Source: Archaeoglobales archaeon (lineage in GTDB: Archaea > Halobacteriota > Archaeoglobi > Archaeoglobales > Archaeoglobaceae). From it: 64,000 nt of DNA. A program made the translations under genes and the position numbers. The stretch's first letter is position 1. Each line of letters opens with the position of its first letter. Location: positions 152,616-216,615 of the forward strand of contig JASFYJ010000001.1 in the NCBI GenBank assembly GCA_030055525.1. Direction: 5' to 3'. Below the pieces are notes generated by a model. That model had not been told where the DNA came from and made no database searches. It worked only from the letters and a program-made list of their open reading frames with translations. This document shows, in pieces, positions 8,045 through 16,058 of this stretch.

Positions 8045-9604
8045 TTAAAGTTTTTTTATCATGTACTCCCCTTTTTTGCGATATCCAAGTTTTCTGTAGT
8101 AAGGTCTTACGCCTACACCACTTATTACAGCGATTTTGTCGTAGCTCTCTTTCGCCAAATTTTCGGCAAATTCTATCAGTTTCTCTCCAAATCCTCTGTG
8201 CTGGAAAGCTTCTTCACTGTTGCATCCAATCGGTAATGCTCTACCATATACATGAACCTCTCTTATCAAAGCACAGTCCTCTATTTCTTTTATAAAAACC
8301 TTGTTTGGATATCTTAACCTCAAGAATCCAACCAATGCATCGTAGTCTGGGATTTCGAAGGATATGAAAAATTCTTTTCCCTTCGAAGCTTCGTATTCTC
8401 TAAGAATGATCTCTGCTTTTTTATATTCTTCAACGGGCACATGCTTATGGCCAACTTCTCTGCATCTTATGCATCTGCAAGAGTGGCCATACTCCATCAT
8501 TTTTTTGTGGACGAGCTGCCTTATGTTTCCCTTGTCAAGCCCTATTGCAGCCTTTACAGGTATATCTCTCTGTATCCTCTGCACTCTCACCCACTCAGGA
8601 AAATACTTTTTAGCCTTTGCTATGAGCTCTACAACCTCTTCAGTTGTGTAAGGTCTATATTCCCCTTTCTTCCAGAGTTCATAAAGCCCCGAACCTTCTA
8701 CAACAAGCGTAGGATAGATCTTCAGATAATCCGGCCTGAAATCCGGATTTTCGAATATCTCTTTCATCATCCTTAAATCCTTTTCGAAATCCGATTTTGG
8801 TAATCCGGGCATTATATGGTAACCAACTTTGAGTGCAGAATCTTTCAAAAGTCTCGTAGCTTCGATAGTTTCAGCTACGCTGTGACCGCGGTTGATGAAG
8901 TTTAGAACTTCATCGTAGATGCTCTGAACGCCCATCTCGACTTTTGTGGCTCCATAGCGAAGCATCTCAATTATGTGTTCTTTTTTTGCATAATCTGGAC
9001 GGGTTTCGAATGTTAGCGAAACACATCTTGCTTTTGCAAACTCGTTTTTTCTTTTTGCAGTTTCAATTGTTAGAGAAGGTCTGTTTCTTTTTTCAAAAGA
9101 ATTTAAGGCGTTGTATATACCGAGCATGAAGAAATCTCTGTAGTCTTTTTCTCTAGCTATAAAAGTACCACCCATGACAATTATCTCTACCTTATCCACC
9201 TCATGCCCCAACTCTTTAAGTTCGTTCAACCTAGCTAAAACCTGGCTGTAAGGATCGAATTTATGCTGCAATCCACGCATGGCTGCAGGTTCTAGGCCTG
9301 TATAGCTCTGTGGAGTCCCTCTTTCAACTCCTCCTGGACATGGCAAACATCTGCCGTGTGGACATCTGGCTGGAGAAGACATCACAGCTACCACAGCTAC
9401 ACCACTTATCGTTCTGACAGGTTTTATCCTCAGTATATTTCTCAGTCTCTCATAGAAGTCGCTACCTTCGGCGGCTTTTAAGATTTCAACATCGCTTGGT
9501 AACTTTTTTATCTTCTTCTCTTTTGCAAAATCCTTTTTTATCCTCAAAACGTCCTCCTTGTCCTTTGCATTTTCAGCTATTATTTTCGCAAGCTCATAGA
9601 GCAC
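8045..9604 (-). CDS. elp3: tRNA uridine-34 acetyltransferase Elp3
   Basis: A 519-residue protein with a radical SAM domain and a C-terminal GNAT acetyltransferase domain, the archaeal stand-alone form of Elongator subunit 3. The [4Fe-4S] ligands are C81, C86 and C89 in CPHGRCLPC (CX4CX2C). The acetyl-CoA loop is in QHRGFGEKLIEFAE near residue 480. It uses acetyl-CoA and SAM to place a carboxymethyl-type side chain on wobble uridine. Length is normal for archaeal Elp3. Upstream, the promoter must lie in the ~90 nt shared with the divergent rps15 gene. Confidence 0.93.
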   Translation of the reverse strand: MLYELAKIIAENAKDKEDVLRIKKDFAKEKKIKKLPSDVEILKAAEGSDFYERLRNILRIKPVRTISGVAVVAVMSSPARCPHGRCLPCPGGVERGTPQSYTGLEPAAMRGLQHKFDPYSQVLARLNELKELGHEVDKVEIIVMGGTFIAREKDYRDFFMLGIYNALNSFEKRNRPSLTIETAKRKNEFAKARCVSLTFETRPDYAKKEHIIEMLRYGATKVEMGVQSIYDEVLNFINRGHSVAETIEATRLLKDSALKVGYHIMPGLPKSDFEKDLRMMKEIFENPDFRPDYLKIYPTLVVEGSGLYELWKKGEYRPYTTEEVVELIAKAKKYFPEWVRVQRIQRDIPVKAAIGLDKGNIRQLVHKKMMEYGHSCRCIRCREVGHKHVPVEEYKKAEIILREYEASKGKEFFISFEIPDYDALVGFLRLRYPNKVFIKEIEDCALIREVHVYGRALPIGCNSEEAFQHRGFGEKLIEFAENLAKESYDKIAVISGVGVRPYYRKLGYRKKGEYMIKKL

Positions 9605-9697
9605 ATAAAATGTAGCTTTCGGATTATAAGATATTCTCCAAACGCAAGATATATATTCAAATCCAGCTTAGCTTTTGAAAAACTTGAGGTGACGATC

Positions 9698-10153
9698 ATG
9701 GCTAGAATGCACGCTAGCAGAAGAGGCAAGTCAGGATCAAAGAGGGTTTATAGGGACAAGCCTCCTGAGTGGGTAGAGTTAAAGGCTGAGGATATAGAAA
9801 AGAAGGTAGTTGAACTTTACAATGAAGGTTACGAGCCAAGCATGATAGGGATCATACTCAGAGATCGCTATGGAGTGCCTTCAGTAAGGGAGATAACGGG
9901 TAAAAAGATCGTTGAAATTTTAAAGGAAAATGGTATACAGATAAAGTATCCAGAAGACCTGAAGGCTTTAATAAAGAAAGCAATAAACCTAAAAAGACAT
10001 GTAGAGGTTCACAGGAAGGATTTCCACAATATAAGAGGTTTGCAGCTCATAGAGGCAAAGATTTTGAGGCTTGCAAACTACTATAAGGAGAGGGGAATTC
10101 TGCCTGCTGACTGGAAGTACGATCTGGACAAGCTCAAGATAGAGATCCACTAA
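9698..10153 (+). CDS. rps15: ribosomal protein uS15 (S15P)
   Basis: A 151-residue archaeal/eukaryotic-type uS15. The basic start MARMHASRRGKSGSKR, then the PPEWV motif, the GYEPSMIGIILRDRYGVP helix-turn and the LRLANYYKERGILPADW ending are all characteristic. It binds 16S rRNA helix 22 in the small subunit platform. ATG 9698 is preferred over GTG 9689 because TTGAGGTGA sits directly before it as a ribosome binding site. lysA follows after 4 nt and may be read from the same promoter. Confidence 0.95.
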   Translation: MARMHASRRGKSGSKRVYRDKPPEWVELKAEDIEKKVVELYNEGYEPSMIGIILRDRYGVPSVREITGKKIVEILKENGIQIKYPEDLKALIKKAINLKRHVEVHRKDFHNIRGLQLIEAKILRLANYYKERGILPADWKYDLDKLKIEIH

Positions 10154-10157
10154 CTTT

Positions 10158-11417
10158 ATGTTCGAGGCGAGAAATGGAATTTTATACGTTGAAGATGTAG
10201 CTGTTACGGAGATAGCAAAAAACGTTGGGACGCCTGTTTACATAACTTCTAAATCTCTTTTGGAAAGAAATCTGAAGGCTTACAGAGATGCCTTCAAAAA
10301 CTCCGAGTTGCTTTACGCTGTAAAGGCCAACAACAACTTGGCTTTGATGAAGATAATTTCAAGATGGGATTTTGGGGCAGATGTCTTCAGCGATGGAGAA
10401 CTTTATCTGTCTCTAATTGCAGGTTTCGATAGAAGAAGGATACTTTTCAACGGAAATTCGAAGAGCGAAAAAGATATAGAGATGGGAATAAATGCTGGAG
10501 TCAATTTTAGCGTTGACAGCCTAGATGAGCTCGAAAGCATATATGAGATAGCAAAAAGAGATTCTAAAGAAGTAGAGATAGCTTTTCGAGTAAATCCAGA
10601 AATAGATCCGAAAACTCATCCGAAGATAGCAACAGGGCTGAAGGAATCGAAATTTGGAATTCCGCATGATGAAGTCGTTAAAGCGTATGAAATAGCCTTG
10701 AAAAAGGAAAGGATAAAACCCATCGGAATTCACTGTCACATCGGAAGCCAGATACTCGAGACATCTCCGTTTGTTGAGGCTTTAAACAGGATGTTTGACA
10801 TAGCGAAAAAAGTGGAAAAGCTCGGCGTTGAATTTGAATTCATCGACATCGGTGGAGGGCTAGGGATAGACTATGAAGGTAAGGGATCTTTAACTCCAAA
10901 GCAGTTAAGCGAGGCAATTTTGCCTGTGTATGAAAGAAGACTTAGCGAGCTTAATTCTGAACCAAAGCTCTGGCTTGAGCCGGGGAGAAGTATAGTCGGC
11001 AATACTACAATTTTGCTTACGAAAGTCAACGCTGTAAAGAGGGCTTTCAAAAACTTCGTTGCCGTGGATGCTGGTTTTAATCTGCTCATAAGACCTGCGA
11101 TGTACAACGCTTTTCACAGAGTTGCGGTTGCAAACAAGATGGAAAAAGAAGCTGAAGAAGTTTACACGATCGTTGGGCCGATATGTGAGAGTGGGGATGT
11201 TTTGGCAAAAGATAGAAAACTTCCGAAGGTTGAGAAAGGAGATCTTATAGCGATCTTTGATGCAGGAGCTTATGGGTTTGCAATGAGTAGCCAGTACAAT
11301 GGAAGGCTGAGATGTGCTGAAGTTCTGGTGGATGGAAGAAGATGGTGGGTTGTAAGGGAAGCTGAAAGTTATGGGGATCTAGTTGCGAAACAGAGGATAC
11401 CAGAATGGCTGTTTTGA
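10158..11417 (+). CDS. lysA: diaminopimelate decarboxylase
   Basis: A 419-residue fold-type III PLP decarboxylase that removes CO2 from meso-diaminopimelate to give lysine. The PLP lysine is in YAVKANNN (about residue 57), and the phosphate-binding glycines are in IDIGGGLGIDY. The C-terminal CGPICESGD-type motif is present as VGPICESGDVLAKDR, which supplies the dimer-partner cysteine, and DAGAYGFAMSSQYNGR follows. Residues match LysA better than ornithine or arginine decarboxylases. Its end overlaps the next start by 13 nt. Confidence 0.93.
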   Translation: MFEARNGILYVEDVAVTEIAKNVGTPVYITSKSLLERNLKAYRDAFKNSELLYAVKANNNLALMKIISRWDFGADVFSDGELYLSLIAGFDRRRILFNGNSKSEKDIEMGINAGVNFSVDSLDELESIYEIAKRDSKEVEIAFRVNPEIDPKTHPKIATGLKESKFGIPHDEVVKAYEIALKKERIKPIGIHCHIGSQILETSPFVEALNRMFDIAKKVEKLGVEFEFIDIGGGLGIDYEGKGSLTPKQLSEAILPVYERRLSELNSEPKLWLEPGRSIVGNTTILLTKVNAVKRAFKNFVAVDAGFNLLIRPAMYNAFHRVAVANKMEKEAEEVYTIVGPICESGDVLAKDRKLPKVEKGDLIAIFDAGAYGFAMSSQYNGRLRCAEVLVDGRRWWVVREAESYGDLVAKQRIPEWLF

Positions 11418-11926
11418 TATTAGGAGATACTCATATCCCTGAGAGGGCTGAATGGTTGCGTAAAGAGTTAGTCGAATTTTTTGAAAGTGAAAGCTTCGAG
11501 CTTGTAGTTTTAACAGGGGATCTGACATCAAGATCTGTTCTTAGCTACTTTGAAAAGCTTGGAAAGGTTTTAGCTGTTAGAGGGAACATGGATCACTTGA
11601 AGCTTCCCGATTACTGTGAGTTCGAGTTTTTTGGATTTAAGGTTGGTGTTATTCATGGCCATCAGGTTTATCCGAGAGGAAATAGAGAGATTTTGAACGA
11701 GATAGCGAAAGAAAGAGGGGTTGACATACTTGTAAGTGGTCATACCCATGCTGCAGATGTTTACTTCGGGGAAAAAATTCTTTTAAATCCTGGCTCAGCG
11801 ACAGGAGCATGGGGCGGTGGAGGGGGGAGCTTGAAGCCATCTTTCATAATCTTAAAGCGGAACTGTGTTGAGGTTTACGAGTTGGATAAAGATTTGTTTA
11901 GCGTTGTTTATAGGCTGAGCAGATGA
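11405..11926 (+). CDS. calcineurin-like metallophosphoesterase (YfcE/MJ0936 type)
   Basis: A 173-residue two-metal phosphoesterase. The motif series is complete: GDTHIPER (metal D-x-H), TGDLTS (G-D), RGNMDH (G-N-x-D/H), a histidine in VIHGHQ, and SGHTHAADV (G-H-T-H). The family hydrolyses phosphodiesters such as 2',3'-cyclic mononucleotides or model bis-p-nitrophenyl phosphate; the natural substrate is unknown. It starts inside lysA and ends overlapping mobB (ATGA), so the three are one translationally coupled unit. Confidence 0.85.
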   Translation: MAVLILGDTHIPERAEWLRKELVEFFESESFELVVLTGDLTSRSVLSYFEKLGKVLAVRGNMDHLKLPDYCEFEFFGFKVGVIHGHQVYPRGNREILNEIAKERGVDILVSGHTHAADVYFGEKILLNPGSATGAWGGGGGSLKPSFIILKRNCVEVYELDKDLFSVVYRLSR

Positions 11927-12411
11927 TACTAAGCATCGTTGGCCCATCTGGAAGCGGGAAAACAACGCTCATAACGAAGCTTGTACCGATATTGAAAAAA
12001 GCCGGTTTAAGGGTTGCCGTAGTTAAGAAGGTACATGAAGATTTTGAGATTGACAAAGAAGGCAAAGACTCCCACAGGATCTTTTGCAGCGGTGCAGATA
12101 TTGCCATCTTTTCGTCAAAAAAGCTAGCTTTAATAAAAAGGGCTGAAGATGAAGATCTTGATTCTATAGTGGTTAGATATCTTCCAGGTTACGATCTTAT
12201 CTTAACGGAAGGTTTTAGAGACGCGAAGAAGCCGAGAATAGTTTTTTTAAATCACGAGGATGAGATAGATATGTACGGGCAGGGCGAGATTTTAGCAGTT
12301 ATCTGCGATAAACCCGTGGATGGCTTTTTATGTTTCAGAAGGGATGAGGTCGAGAGGATCGCTGATTTTATACTTTCGCTTTTAAAAAGTAAAAAATTTT
12401 GTGAAAGTTAA
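11923..12411 (+). CDS. mobB: molybdopterin-guanine dinucleotide biosynthesis adaptor MobB
   Basis: A 162-residue P-loop GTP-binding protein. Walker A GPSGSGKTTLITKL is at residues 6-19, followed by the MobB-type V-V-K-K-V-H-x-D-F-E-I-D and D-S-H-R stretch and ILTEGFRDAKKPRI near residue 95. MobB assists MobA in attaching GMP to molybdopterin, giving the guanine dinucleotide cofactor of molybdenum or tungsten enzymes. mobA (41.0 kb) and moaB (63.0 kb) are elsewhere in this window, so the pathway genes are scattered. Confidence 0.87.
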   Translation: MILSIVGPSGSGKTTLITKLVPILKKAGLRVAVVKKVHEDFEIDKEGKDSHRIFCSGADIAIFSSKKLALIKRAEDEDLDSIVVRYLPGYDLILTEGFRDAKKPRIVFLNHEDEIDMYGQGEILAVICDKPVDGFLCFRRDEVERIADFILSLLKSKKFCES

Positions 12412-12444
12412 TTTTGTATATTTAGAAATTATCTTAGTTCCGAA

Positions 12445-12499
12445 ATCGATTTATACGAGTACTTCATCATTATTACAGTGACAAGCTGGGGGTGAAAAA
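12445..12499 (+). promoter_or_regulatory. promoter and ribosome binding site of the pilin gene
   Basis: A CGAAAT BRE-like element followed by TTTATA lies about 50 nt before the ATG at 12500, and GGGGGTGA sits 6 nt before it. Unlike many genes here, this mRNA would therefore carry a leader with a strong Shine-Dalgarno sequence, fitting an abundant structural protein. Confidence 0.5.
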
Positions 12500-12895
12500 A
12501 TGAAGATGGATGAGAAAGGTGTCTCGCCAGTGATCGGCGTGATACTGATGGTGGCAATTACAGTGATCTTGGCAGCAGTGATAGCGAGCTTTGTGTTTGG
12601 TTTTGGGAGTACAGTAACTAGGACGTATACAGTTGCTTTTACAGCAACTCAGCCCAATAGTACCTCTGTCTGGATAACATTCCAAGGTGGACCGGATGTC
12701 AGTTTTGTGGAAACTTGCAAAGCATACCTAGATGGACAAGAGCAGTCTGAAGTTTCTTGGGACAGTAATGAAGTAGGTGTAAGTAAATTAGTATCGGTAG
12801 GGGCTGGCCAGAATATCAAAGACAGAATTATTACGGTGAAATGTACGTTTGCAGGTGGGCAAGAACAAGTTGTTCTCACGTACGTTGGAAGATAA
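12500..12895 (+). CDS. type IV pilin-like protein with class III signal peptide
   Basis: A 131-residue secreted protein. After a short charged leader (MKMDEKG) comes the archaeal pilin signature V-S-P-V-I-G-V-I-L-M and a 25-residue hydrophobic helix ending GFGSTV. This is the Pilin_N (PF07790) pattern: prepilin peptidase would cut after G7, leaving the helix for filament assembly. The exposed domain is Ser/Thr/Val-rich, with a single cysteine (in ETCKAYLDG) and a second near the end (TVKCTF), which may form a disulfide. No secretion ATPase, membrane assembly protein or second pilin lies nearby, so it is an orphan. T-rich DNA after the stop may terminate transcription. Confidence 0.82.
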   Translation: MKMDEKGVSPVIGVILMVAITVILAAVIASFVFGFGSTVTRTYTVAFTATQPNSTSVWITFQGGPDVSFVETCKAYLDGQEQSEVSWDSNEVGVSKLVSVGAGQNIKDRIITVKCTFAGGQEQVVLTYVGR

Positions 12896-12970
12896 GGTTT
12901 CCTATTTATTTTCTTTTATAATAAATTTTTTGAGCGACCTCTAAAAAATATCGAAAGTTTTTAAGTTTTA

Positions 12971-13066
12971 GATGTCACCAAAGCCTACTTCAGCCCATAC
13001 GACATCCACCTCACCAATCCTATGCTTGACAGACTCGTTGAGCTTCTTATCTGGCTTAAAGGATAA
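12971..13066 (+). pseudogene. possible C-terminal remnant of an unidentified gene
   Basis: An open frame of 31 codons without a start codon, closed upstream by a stop nine bases earlier and downstream by TAA. It reads like coding sequence (AYFSPYDIHLTNPML, then DRLVELLIWLKG) with normal amino acid composition, unlike the surrounding DNA. It may be the tail of a gene lost when the accessory region formed. I do not recognise the family, and chance is not excluded. Confidence 0.25.
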
Positions 13067-13200
13067 TATTTATCAATAGCTGAGAAATCTAATCCCAATC
13101 CCGAATTGCCTTAGTCTAAAGAGATAAATCGGATTTTGGCGAATTGGAGATCCGAGCTAAAATATTGTTTAAAAGAATGAAAACGGACTTAGAGACCTTC

Positions 13201-13247
13201 GCGTGCTACGTAGTGTGCAACCCAAAGGGCTACGAAGTAGCGAACGC
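13201..13247. repeat. G+C-rich spacer hairpin element, copy A
   Basis: First of five related elements in this region. It contains GCTAC-GAA-GTAGC, a perfect 5-bp stem with a GAA loop, preceded by a similar imperfect unit GTGCTACGTAGTGTGCAA, and ends in GCGAACGC. The element stands out from the A+T-rich surroundings. Confidence 0.55.
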
Positions 13248-13357
13248 AAACTTATTATATCTTAAATTTTTAAAAAATTCTTGAAGTTAAAATTCTCCAA
13301 ATTGAACAATACTCCTCCATTTTTGCTAAATTGAATTGATGGAGCTAAAAAGAAAAC

Positions 13358-13419
13358 GCGTGCTGTGCTACGCGCGTATGCAAGCGTAAGCTTGCAACTC
13401 TGTATGCACATGCGAACGC
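13358..13419. repeat. G+C-rich spacer hairpin element, copy B
   Basis: Begins GTGCTGTGCTACGC, contains the perfect hairpin GCAAGC-GTAA-GCTTGC and ends in GCGAACGC like the other copies. It lies about 100 nt before the first cassette. Confidence 0.5.
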
Positions 13420-13466
13420 CAATTTTTGATTTTTAAGTGATCTCAAGTTGAAATCTTTGAAGTTTT

Positions 13467-13517
13467 AGCCAATAAACCAATCGAAACCTATTTCTATTTT
13501 CAAAGTTAACTAAATCT
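13467..13517 (+). promoter_or_regulatory. conserved cassette promoter 1
   Basis: The block running from AGCCAATAAACC through CGAAACCTATTTCTATT to the start codon is repeated with few changes before every antitoxin in the array. CGAAA fits a BRE and CCTATTTCTATT the TATA element; the distance of about 25 nt to the ATG predicts a leaderless mRNA. This version matches promoter 4 most closely. Confidence 0.5.
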
Positions 13518-13742
13518 ATGCCTAAAATAATTGAAGCGATCTACGAAGACGGAGTGTTCAAGCCACTGGAGAAGGTTGATCTTAAGAGAGGTGTAAAAGT
13601 TCGAGTTTTTCTCGAAGAAAGGGGAATCATAACTGAATCACTTATAATTGAGCTCGAAAAAATTCTTAAAAATTTGCCCAAACCCAAAGTGAGGCCAGAA
13701 GATCTTGAAGAGGCTTATTATGCTGGAAAAATGCTTTATTGA
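13518..13742 (+). CDS. AF2212/DUF104 family antitoxin, cassette 1
   Basis: A 74-residue protein of the AF2212-like (DUF104, PF01954) antitoxin family. The first ~22 residues ([20 protein letters not shown]) are shared with the other five copies in the array and form the short beta-rich N-terminal part; the C-terminal ~45 residues, with a helix rich in Glu/Lys/Leu, are unique and should wrap the cognate toxin. It overlaps the toxin start by 23 nt. The pairing with a PIN toxin is typical of archaeal VapBC-like modules. Confidence 0.85.
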   Translation: MPKIIEAIYEDGVFKPLEKVDLKRGVKVRVFLEERGIITESLIIELEKILKNLPKPKVRPEDLEEAYYAGKMLY

Positions 13743-14163
13743 TGCTTCAGCACTTTTGGAGATTATACTGTGGAAGAGAACTGAACTCTTGCGGAAACTG
13801 TCAAACTACGTTTCATACACCTCTGTAAATGTCCTTGAGGAAGCCGCATTTAAAATTATTTATTCCAGCATAGCAGAGGATAAAATTGGCTTTTTTAAGA
13901 TGAAAGAGAAATTCGAGAAAGATTATTCCATAGATGTTTTAATCAGCAGACTCCATGCATTGAACCTCTTGAAAAATTATATGCTTGTGCTCGAAATTAC
14001 CGAACAAATCTTTGACACAGCGAAGAAGATCATCACAGAATATAGACTTCTTCCAAACGACGCCTTAATAGCTGCGACATGCAAGCATTATGGAATAAGG
14101 AAAATAGCTACCTTCGATGAGGATTTTAAAAGAGTAGATTTCCTCGAGGTTTTGGAGCTTTAA
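13720..14163 (+). CDS. PIN-domain toxin (VapC-like), cassette 1
   Basis: A 147-residue PIN-domain ribonuclease, presumed toxin of the preceding antitoxin. The four acidic active-site positions are present: Asp in FIDAS, Glu in LEEAAF, Asp in PNDALIA and Asp in ATFDED. The last 38 residues are almost identical to those of the other four toxins, whereas the N-terminal ~110 residues are unrelated at sequence level. I start it at ATG 13720, preceded by GAAGAGG, instead of the TTG at 13705. Target RNA is unknown; many VapC enzymes cut tRNA or rRNA. Confidence 0.85.
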   Translation: MLEKCFIDASALLEIILWKRTELLRKLSNYVSYTSVNVLEEAAFKIIYSSIAEDKIGFFKMKEKFEKDYSIDVLISRLHALNLLKNYMLVLEITEQIFDTAKKIITEYRLLPNDALIAATCKHYGIRKIATFDEDFKRVDFLEVLEL

Positions 14164-14239
14164 TTTCTTTAGCTCGACACATCAATGAACTCTTTTAAAT
14201 CCTAAGCTTTCTCTCTTTTAGTTGCTCAGCGAAAAGCTG

Positions 14240-14286
14240 AAAAAGTTAAGCGAAACCTATTTCTATTCTCAAAGCGAACTAAATCT
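14240..14286 (+). promoter_or_regulatory. conserved cassette promoter 2
   Basis: GTTAAGCGAAACCTATTTC followed by TATTCTCAAAGCGAACTAA precedes the second antitoxin. The same BRE/TATA-like block occurs upstream of all cassettes, with the start codon about 25 nt downstream of the TATA-like part. Confidence 0.5.
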
Positions 14287-14493
14287 ATGCCTAAAATAAT
14301 TGAAGCGATTTACGAAGACGGAGTATTCAAACCATTGGAGAAAGTTAATTTGAAGCCCGGAGAGAGGGCGAAGATCATGATTGTGGCGATAGATGACCTG
14401 ATAAATGAGTTTTACGGCTTAATCAACTCAGATCTAACGCTTGAAGATATTAAAAAAGCAAGATACGAGGCCAAAGGATGGAGAAGGTTCTAA
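14287..14493 (+). CDS. AF2212/DUF104 family antitoxin, cassette 2
   Basis: A 68-residue antitoxin with the shared N-terminus (to about residue 30 it differs from cassette 5 by only two residues) and a unique C-terminal half containing [21 protein letters not shown]. It ends 16 nt inside the toxin gene. The DNA differences from the other copies within the conserved block are mostly at third codon positions. Confidence 0.85.
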   Translation: MPKIIEAIYEDGVFKPLEKVNLKPGERAKIMIVAIDDLINEFYGLINSDLTLEDIKKARYEAKGWRRF

Positions 14494-14936
14494 TTGACAC
14501 AAATGTGCTGGTTAATTTTCTTCTTAGAACAAAGTTTTCCGAAAAGTCTAAAGAGATCATAAAGACCGCCTTAACCCTATACTTTCCAGTAATCTTCGTA
14601 AACATCTTTGAGGAGGCAATATTTATACTTATAAGGGAAGAACTAAAATCTAAAGGCATTTCTGAGTTCTACGATCAAAAAGAATTTTTAGAGAAGCACG
14701 GTTATGAAAATCTCTTCATCCACAGAAAGTTCATGGATTTTCTTAGAAAGGCAGAAATCAATGTTCTGGAAAATAGATTTGAATCTCGTGATTTTTTGTG
14801 GATTTTGGAAGAGTATAGGCTTTTCCCAAACGACGCTTTAATAGCTGCAACTTGCAAGCATTATGGAATAAAAAAGATCGCTACTTTCGACGAAGACTTC
14901 AAGAGGGTTGATTTCCTCGAGGTTTTGGAGCTTTAG
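14478..14936 (+). CDS. PIN-domain toxin (VapC-like), cassette 2
   Basis: A 152-residue PIN-domain protein. Acidic residues: Asp in LIDTNVLV, Glu in FEEAIF, Asp in PNDALIA, Asp in ATFDED. The N-terminal and middle parts are specific to this cassette (a longer insert with [17 protein letters not shown]), the 38-residue C-terminus is the common one, with Phe replacing Leu before PNDAL. A GAGG element lies 7 nt before the ATG. Expected role is RNA cleavage when released from its antitoxin. Confidence 0.85.
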   Translation: MEKVLIDTNVLVNFLLRTKFSEKSKEIIKTALTLYFPVIFVNIFEEAIFILIREELKSKGISEFYDQKEFLEKHGYENLFIHRKFMDFLRKAEINVLENRFESRDFLWILEEYRLFPNDALIAATCKHYGIKKIATFDEDFKRVDFLEVLEL

Positions 14937-14958
14937 AATTTATTTTCATTTAATCCGC

Positions 14959-15006
14959 CTGCTAAGAAGTGCGCAACTCGCAGAGTTGCGGTGAAGTAGC
15001 GAACGC
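14959..15006. repeat. G+C-rich spacer hairpin element, copy C
   Basis: Runs from CTGCTAAGAAGTGC to GCGAACGC and contains the perfect hairpin GCAACTC-GCA-GAGTTGC. It lies between cassettes 2 and 3, followed by TTCTTGTAATTCTA, a tail shared with copy E. Confidence 0.55.
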
Positions 15007-15050
15007 CAGATTCTTGTAATTCTACCCCTTAGACTTAACCCAAGAAAGAA

Positions 15051-15098
15051 TGAAAAGTTAAGCGAAACATATTTCTATTCTTAAGGCGAACTAAATCC
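15051..15098 (+). promoter_or_regulatory. conserved cassette promoter 3
   Basis: GTTAAGCGAAACATATTTC and the following TATTCTTAAGGCGAACTAA before the third antitoxin repeat the common promoter block, with one change in the TATA-like part. Confidence 0.5.
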
Positions 15099-15299
15099 AT
15101 GCCAAAAATCATTGAAGCAATCTACGAAGATGGAGTGTTCAAACCATTGGAGAAGGTTGATTTAAAAGATGGAGAGAAAGTGAGAGTGGAAATAAAGAAA
15201 GACATAGATCGGTTGAGAGGAAAGTATAAAGCCAAGCTTCCCCAGATGGTCGAGCTAAAGGATGAAATTTATGACAGAAGGTGCCATCTTCATAGATAG
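15099..15299 (+). CDS. AF2212/DUF104 family antitoxin, cassette 3
   Basis: A 66-residue antitoxin with the common N-terminal ~30 residues and a unique basic C-terminus (IDRLRGKYKAKLPQMVELKDE). It overlaps the toxin by 29 nt, the longest overlap of the array. Confidence 0.83.
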   Translation: MPKIIEAIYEDGVFKPLEKVDLKDGEKVRVEIKKDIDRLRGKYKAKLPQMVELKDEIYDRRCHLHR

Positions 15300-15723
15300 T
15301 TCCGCGTTTCTGTCTTTTTTCATGGAGGGCATTGATTTATTCCAGAAGCTTTCTGGTGAGCTCGTTACTTCTGTAAATGTGATTGAGGAGGTAGTTTATA
15401 TCCTTATAAAGGAAAAAGCCCGAGAAATCACTAAGATGGATAAACACTATGATCTTTTGATTTACCTTCGAGAAAATCCTGAAACCACATCAAAAATCGC
15501 AGAAGAAGTTATTTCTGACATTTCAGCTATTATCGATTACTTTGGAATTATGGTGTTGCCAACCGCAAGATATGAGGAGATGTTTGAAATCATCAAAAAA
15601 TACGGTTTACTTCCAAACGACGCTTTAATAGCTGCGACTTGCAAGCATTATGGAATCAGGAAAATAGCAACATTCGACGAAGACTTCAAAAGGGTTGATT
15701 TTCTAGAGGTTTTGGAGCTTTAG
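15271..15723 (+). CDS. PIN-domain toxin (VapC-like), cassette 3
   Basis: A 150-residue PIN-domain protein with Asp in FIDSS, Glu in IEEVVY, Asp in PNDALIA and Asp in ATFDED. The C-terminal 38 residues are identical to those of cassette 1. I use ATG 15271 because an AAAGG element is correctly spaced for it; the ATG at 15262 is only three bases from that element. The middle of the protein (residues 40-110) resembles none of the sibling toxins. Confidence 0.84.
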   Translation: MTEGAIFIDSSAFLSFFMEGIDLFQKLSGELVTSVNVIEEVVYILIKEKAREITKMDKHYDLLIYLRENPETTSKIAEEVISDISAIIDYFGIMVLPTARYEEMFEIIKKYGLLPNDALIAATCKHYGIRKIATFDEDFKRVDFLEVLEL

Positions 15724-15758
15724 AATTCTTTTTTACAAGCGGATCTTAAAATGTTTAA

Positions 15759-15803
15759 GCTTGCAATGAGCTGTGCAATCCAAAAGTGCTTAGTAGTGAA
15801 TGC
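15759..15803. repeat. G+C-rich spacer hairpin element, copy D (degenerate)
   Basis: GCTTGCAATGAGCTGTGCAA then a linker and GCTTAGTAGTGAATGC between cassettes 3 and 4 aligns with the other copies but has lost most stem pairing; the GAACGC end has become GAATGC. Confidence 0.4.
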
Positions 15804-15824
15804 TAATTTTCTTAATTTTTTAGC

Positions 15825-15872
15825 CAATAAACCTATCGAAACCTATTTCTATTTTCAAAGCAAACTAAATTC
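15825..15872 (+). promoter_or_regulatory. conserved cassette promoter 4
   Basis: Same block as promoter 1 (AGCCAATAAACC, then CGAAACCTATTTCTATT, then CAAAG), placed about 25 nt before the fourth antitoxin start. Confidence 0.5.
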
Positions 15873-16058
15873 ATGGCAAAGATCATTGAAGCGATCTACG
15901 AGAATGGCGTTTTCAAACCATTGGAGAAGGTTGAGCTAAAGGATGGGGAAAGAGTTAAAATAAGGATTGGAAATGTCGTAGAAAGAACAAGGGGGATAAT
16001 TAAAGGGTGTGATATGGATAAAATAATAAAGGAGGTTGAAAATGGAAGTTTTCTTTGA
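15873..16058 (+). CDS. AF2212/DUF104 family antitoxin, cassette 4
   Basis: The shortest and most divergent antitoxin of the array, 61 residues. The common N-terminus is present with Ala for Pro at position 2 and Asn for Asp at 11. The C-terminus ([20 protein letters not shown]) resembles that of cassette 5 slightly ([15 protein letters not shown]), so these two cores may share ancestry. It overlaps the toxin by 17 nt. Confidence 0.83.
   Translation: MAKIIEAIYENGVFKPLEKVELKDGERVKIRIGNVVERTRGIIKGCDMDKIIKEVENGSFL

Larger units (their letters stand above)
12896..13466. other. gene-poor spacer between pilin gene and toxin-antitoxin array
   Basis: About 570 nt with no intact gene. It contains a T-rich run after the pilin stop, one short decayed-looking coding stretch (12971-13066) and two copies of a G+C-rich hairpin element (13201-13247 and 13358-13419) that recurs between the downstream cassettes. 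The rest is A+T-rich with no recognised signal. Confidence 0.5.

Noticed and set aside
7930-8295. 121-codon plus-strand open frame overlapping the end of elp3
   Set aside because: Most of it is antisense to the conserved GNAT domain of Elp3; the translation is Leu/Cys/Ser-rich without any family pattern.
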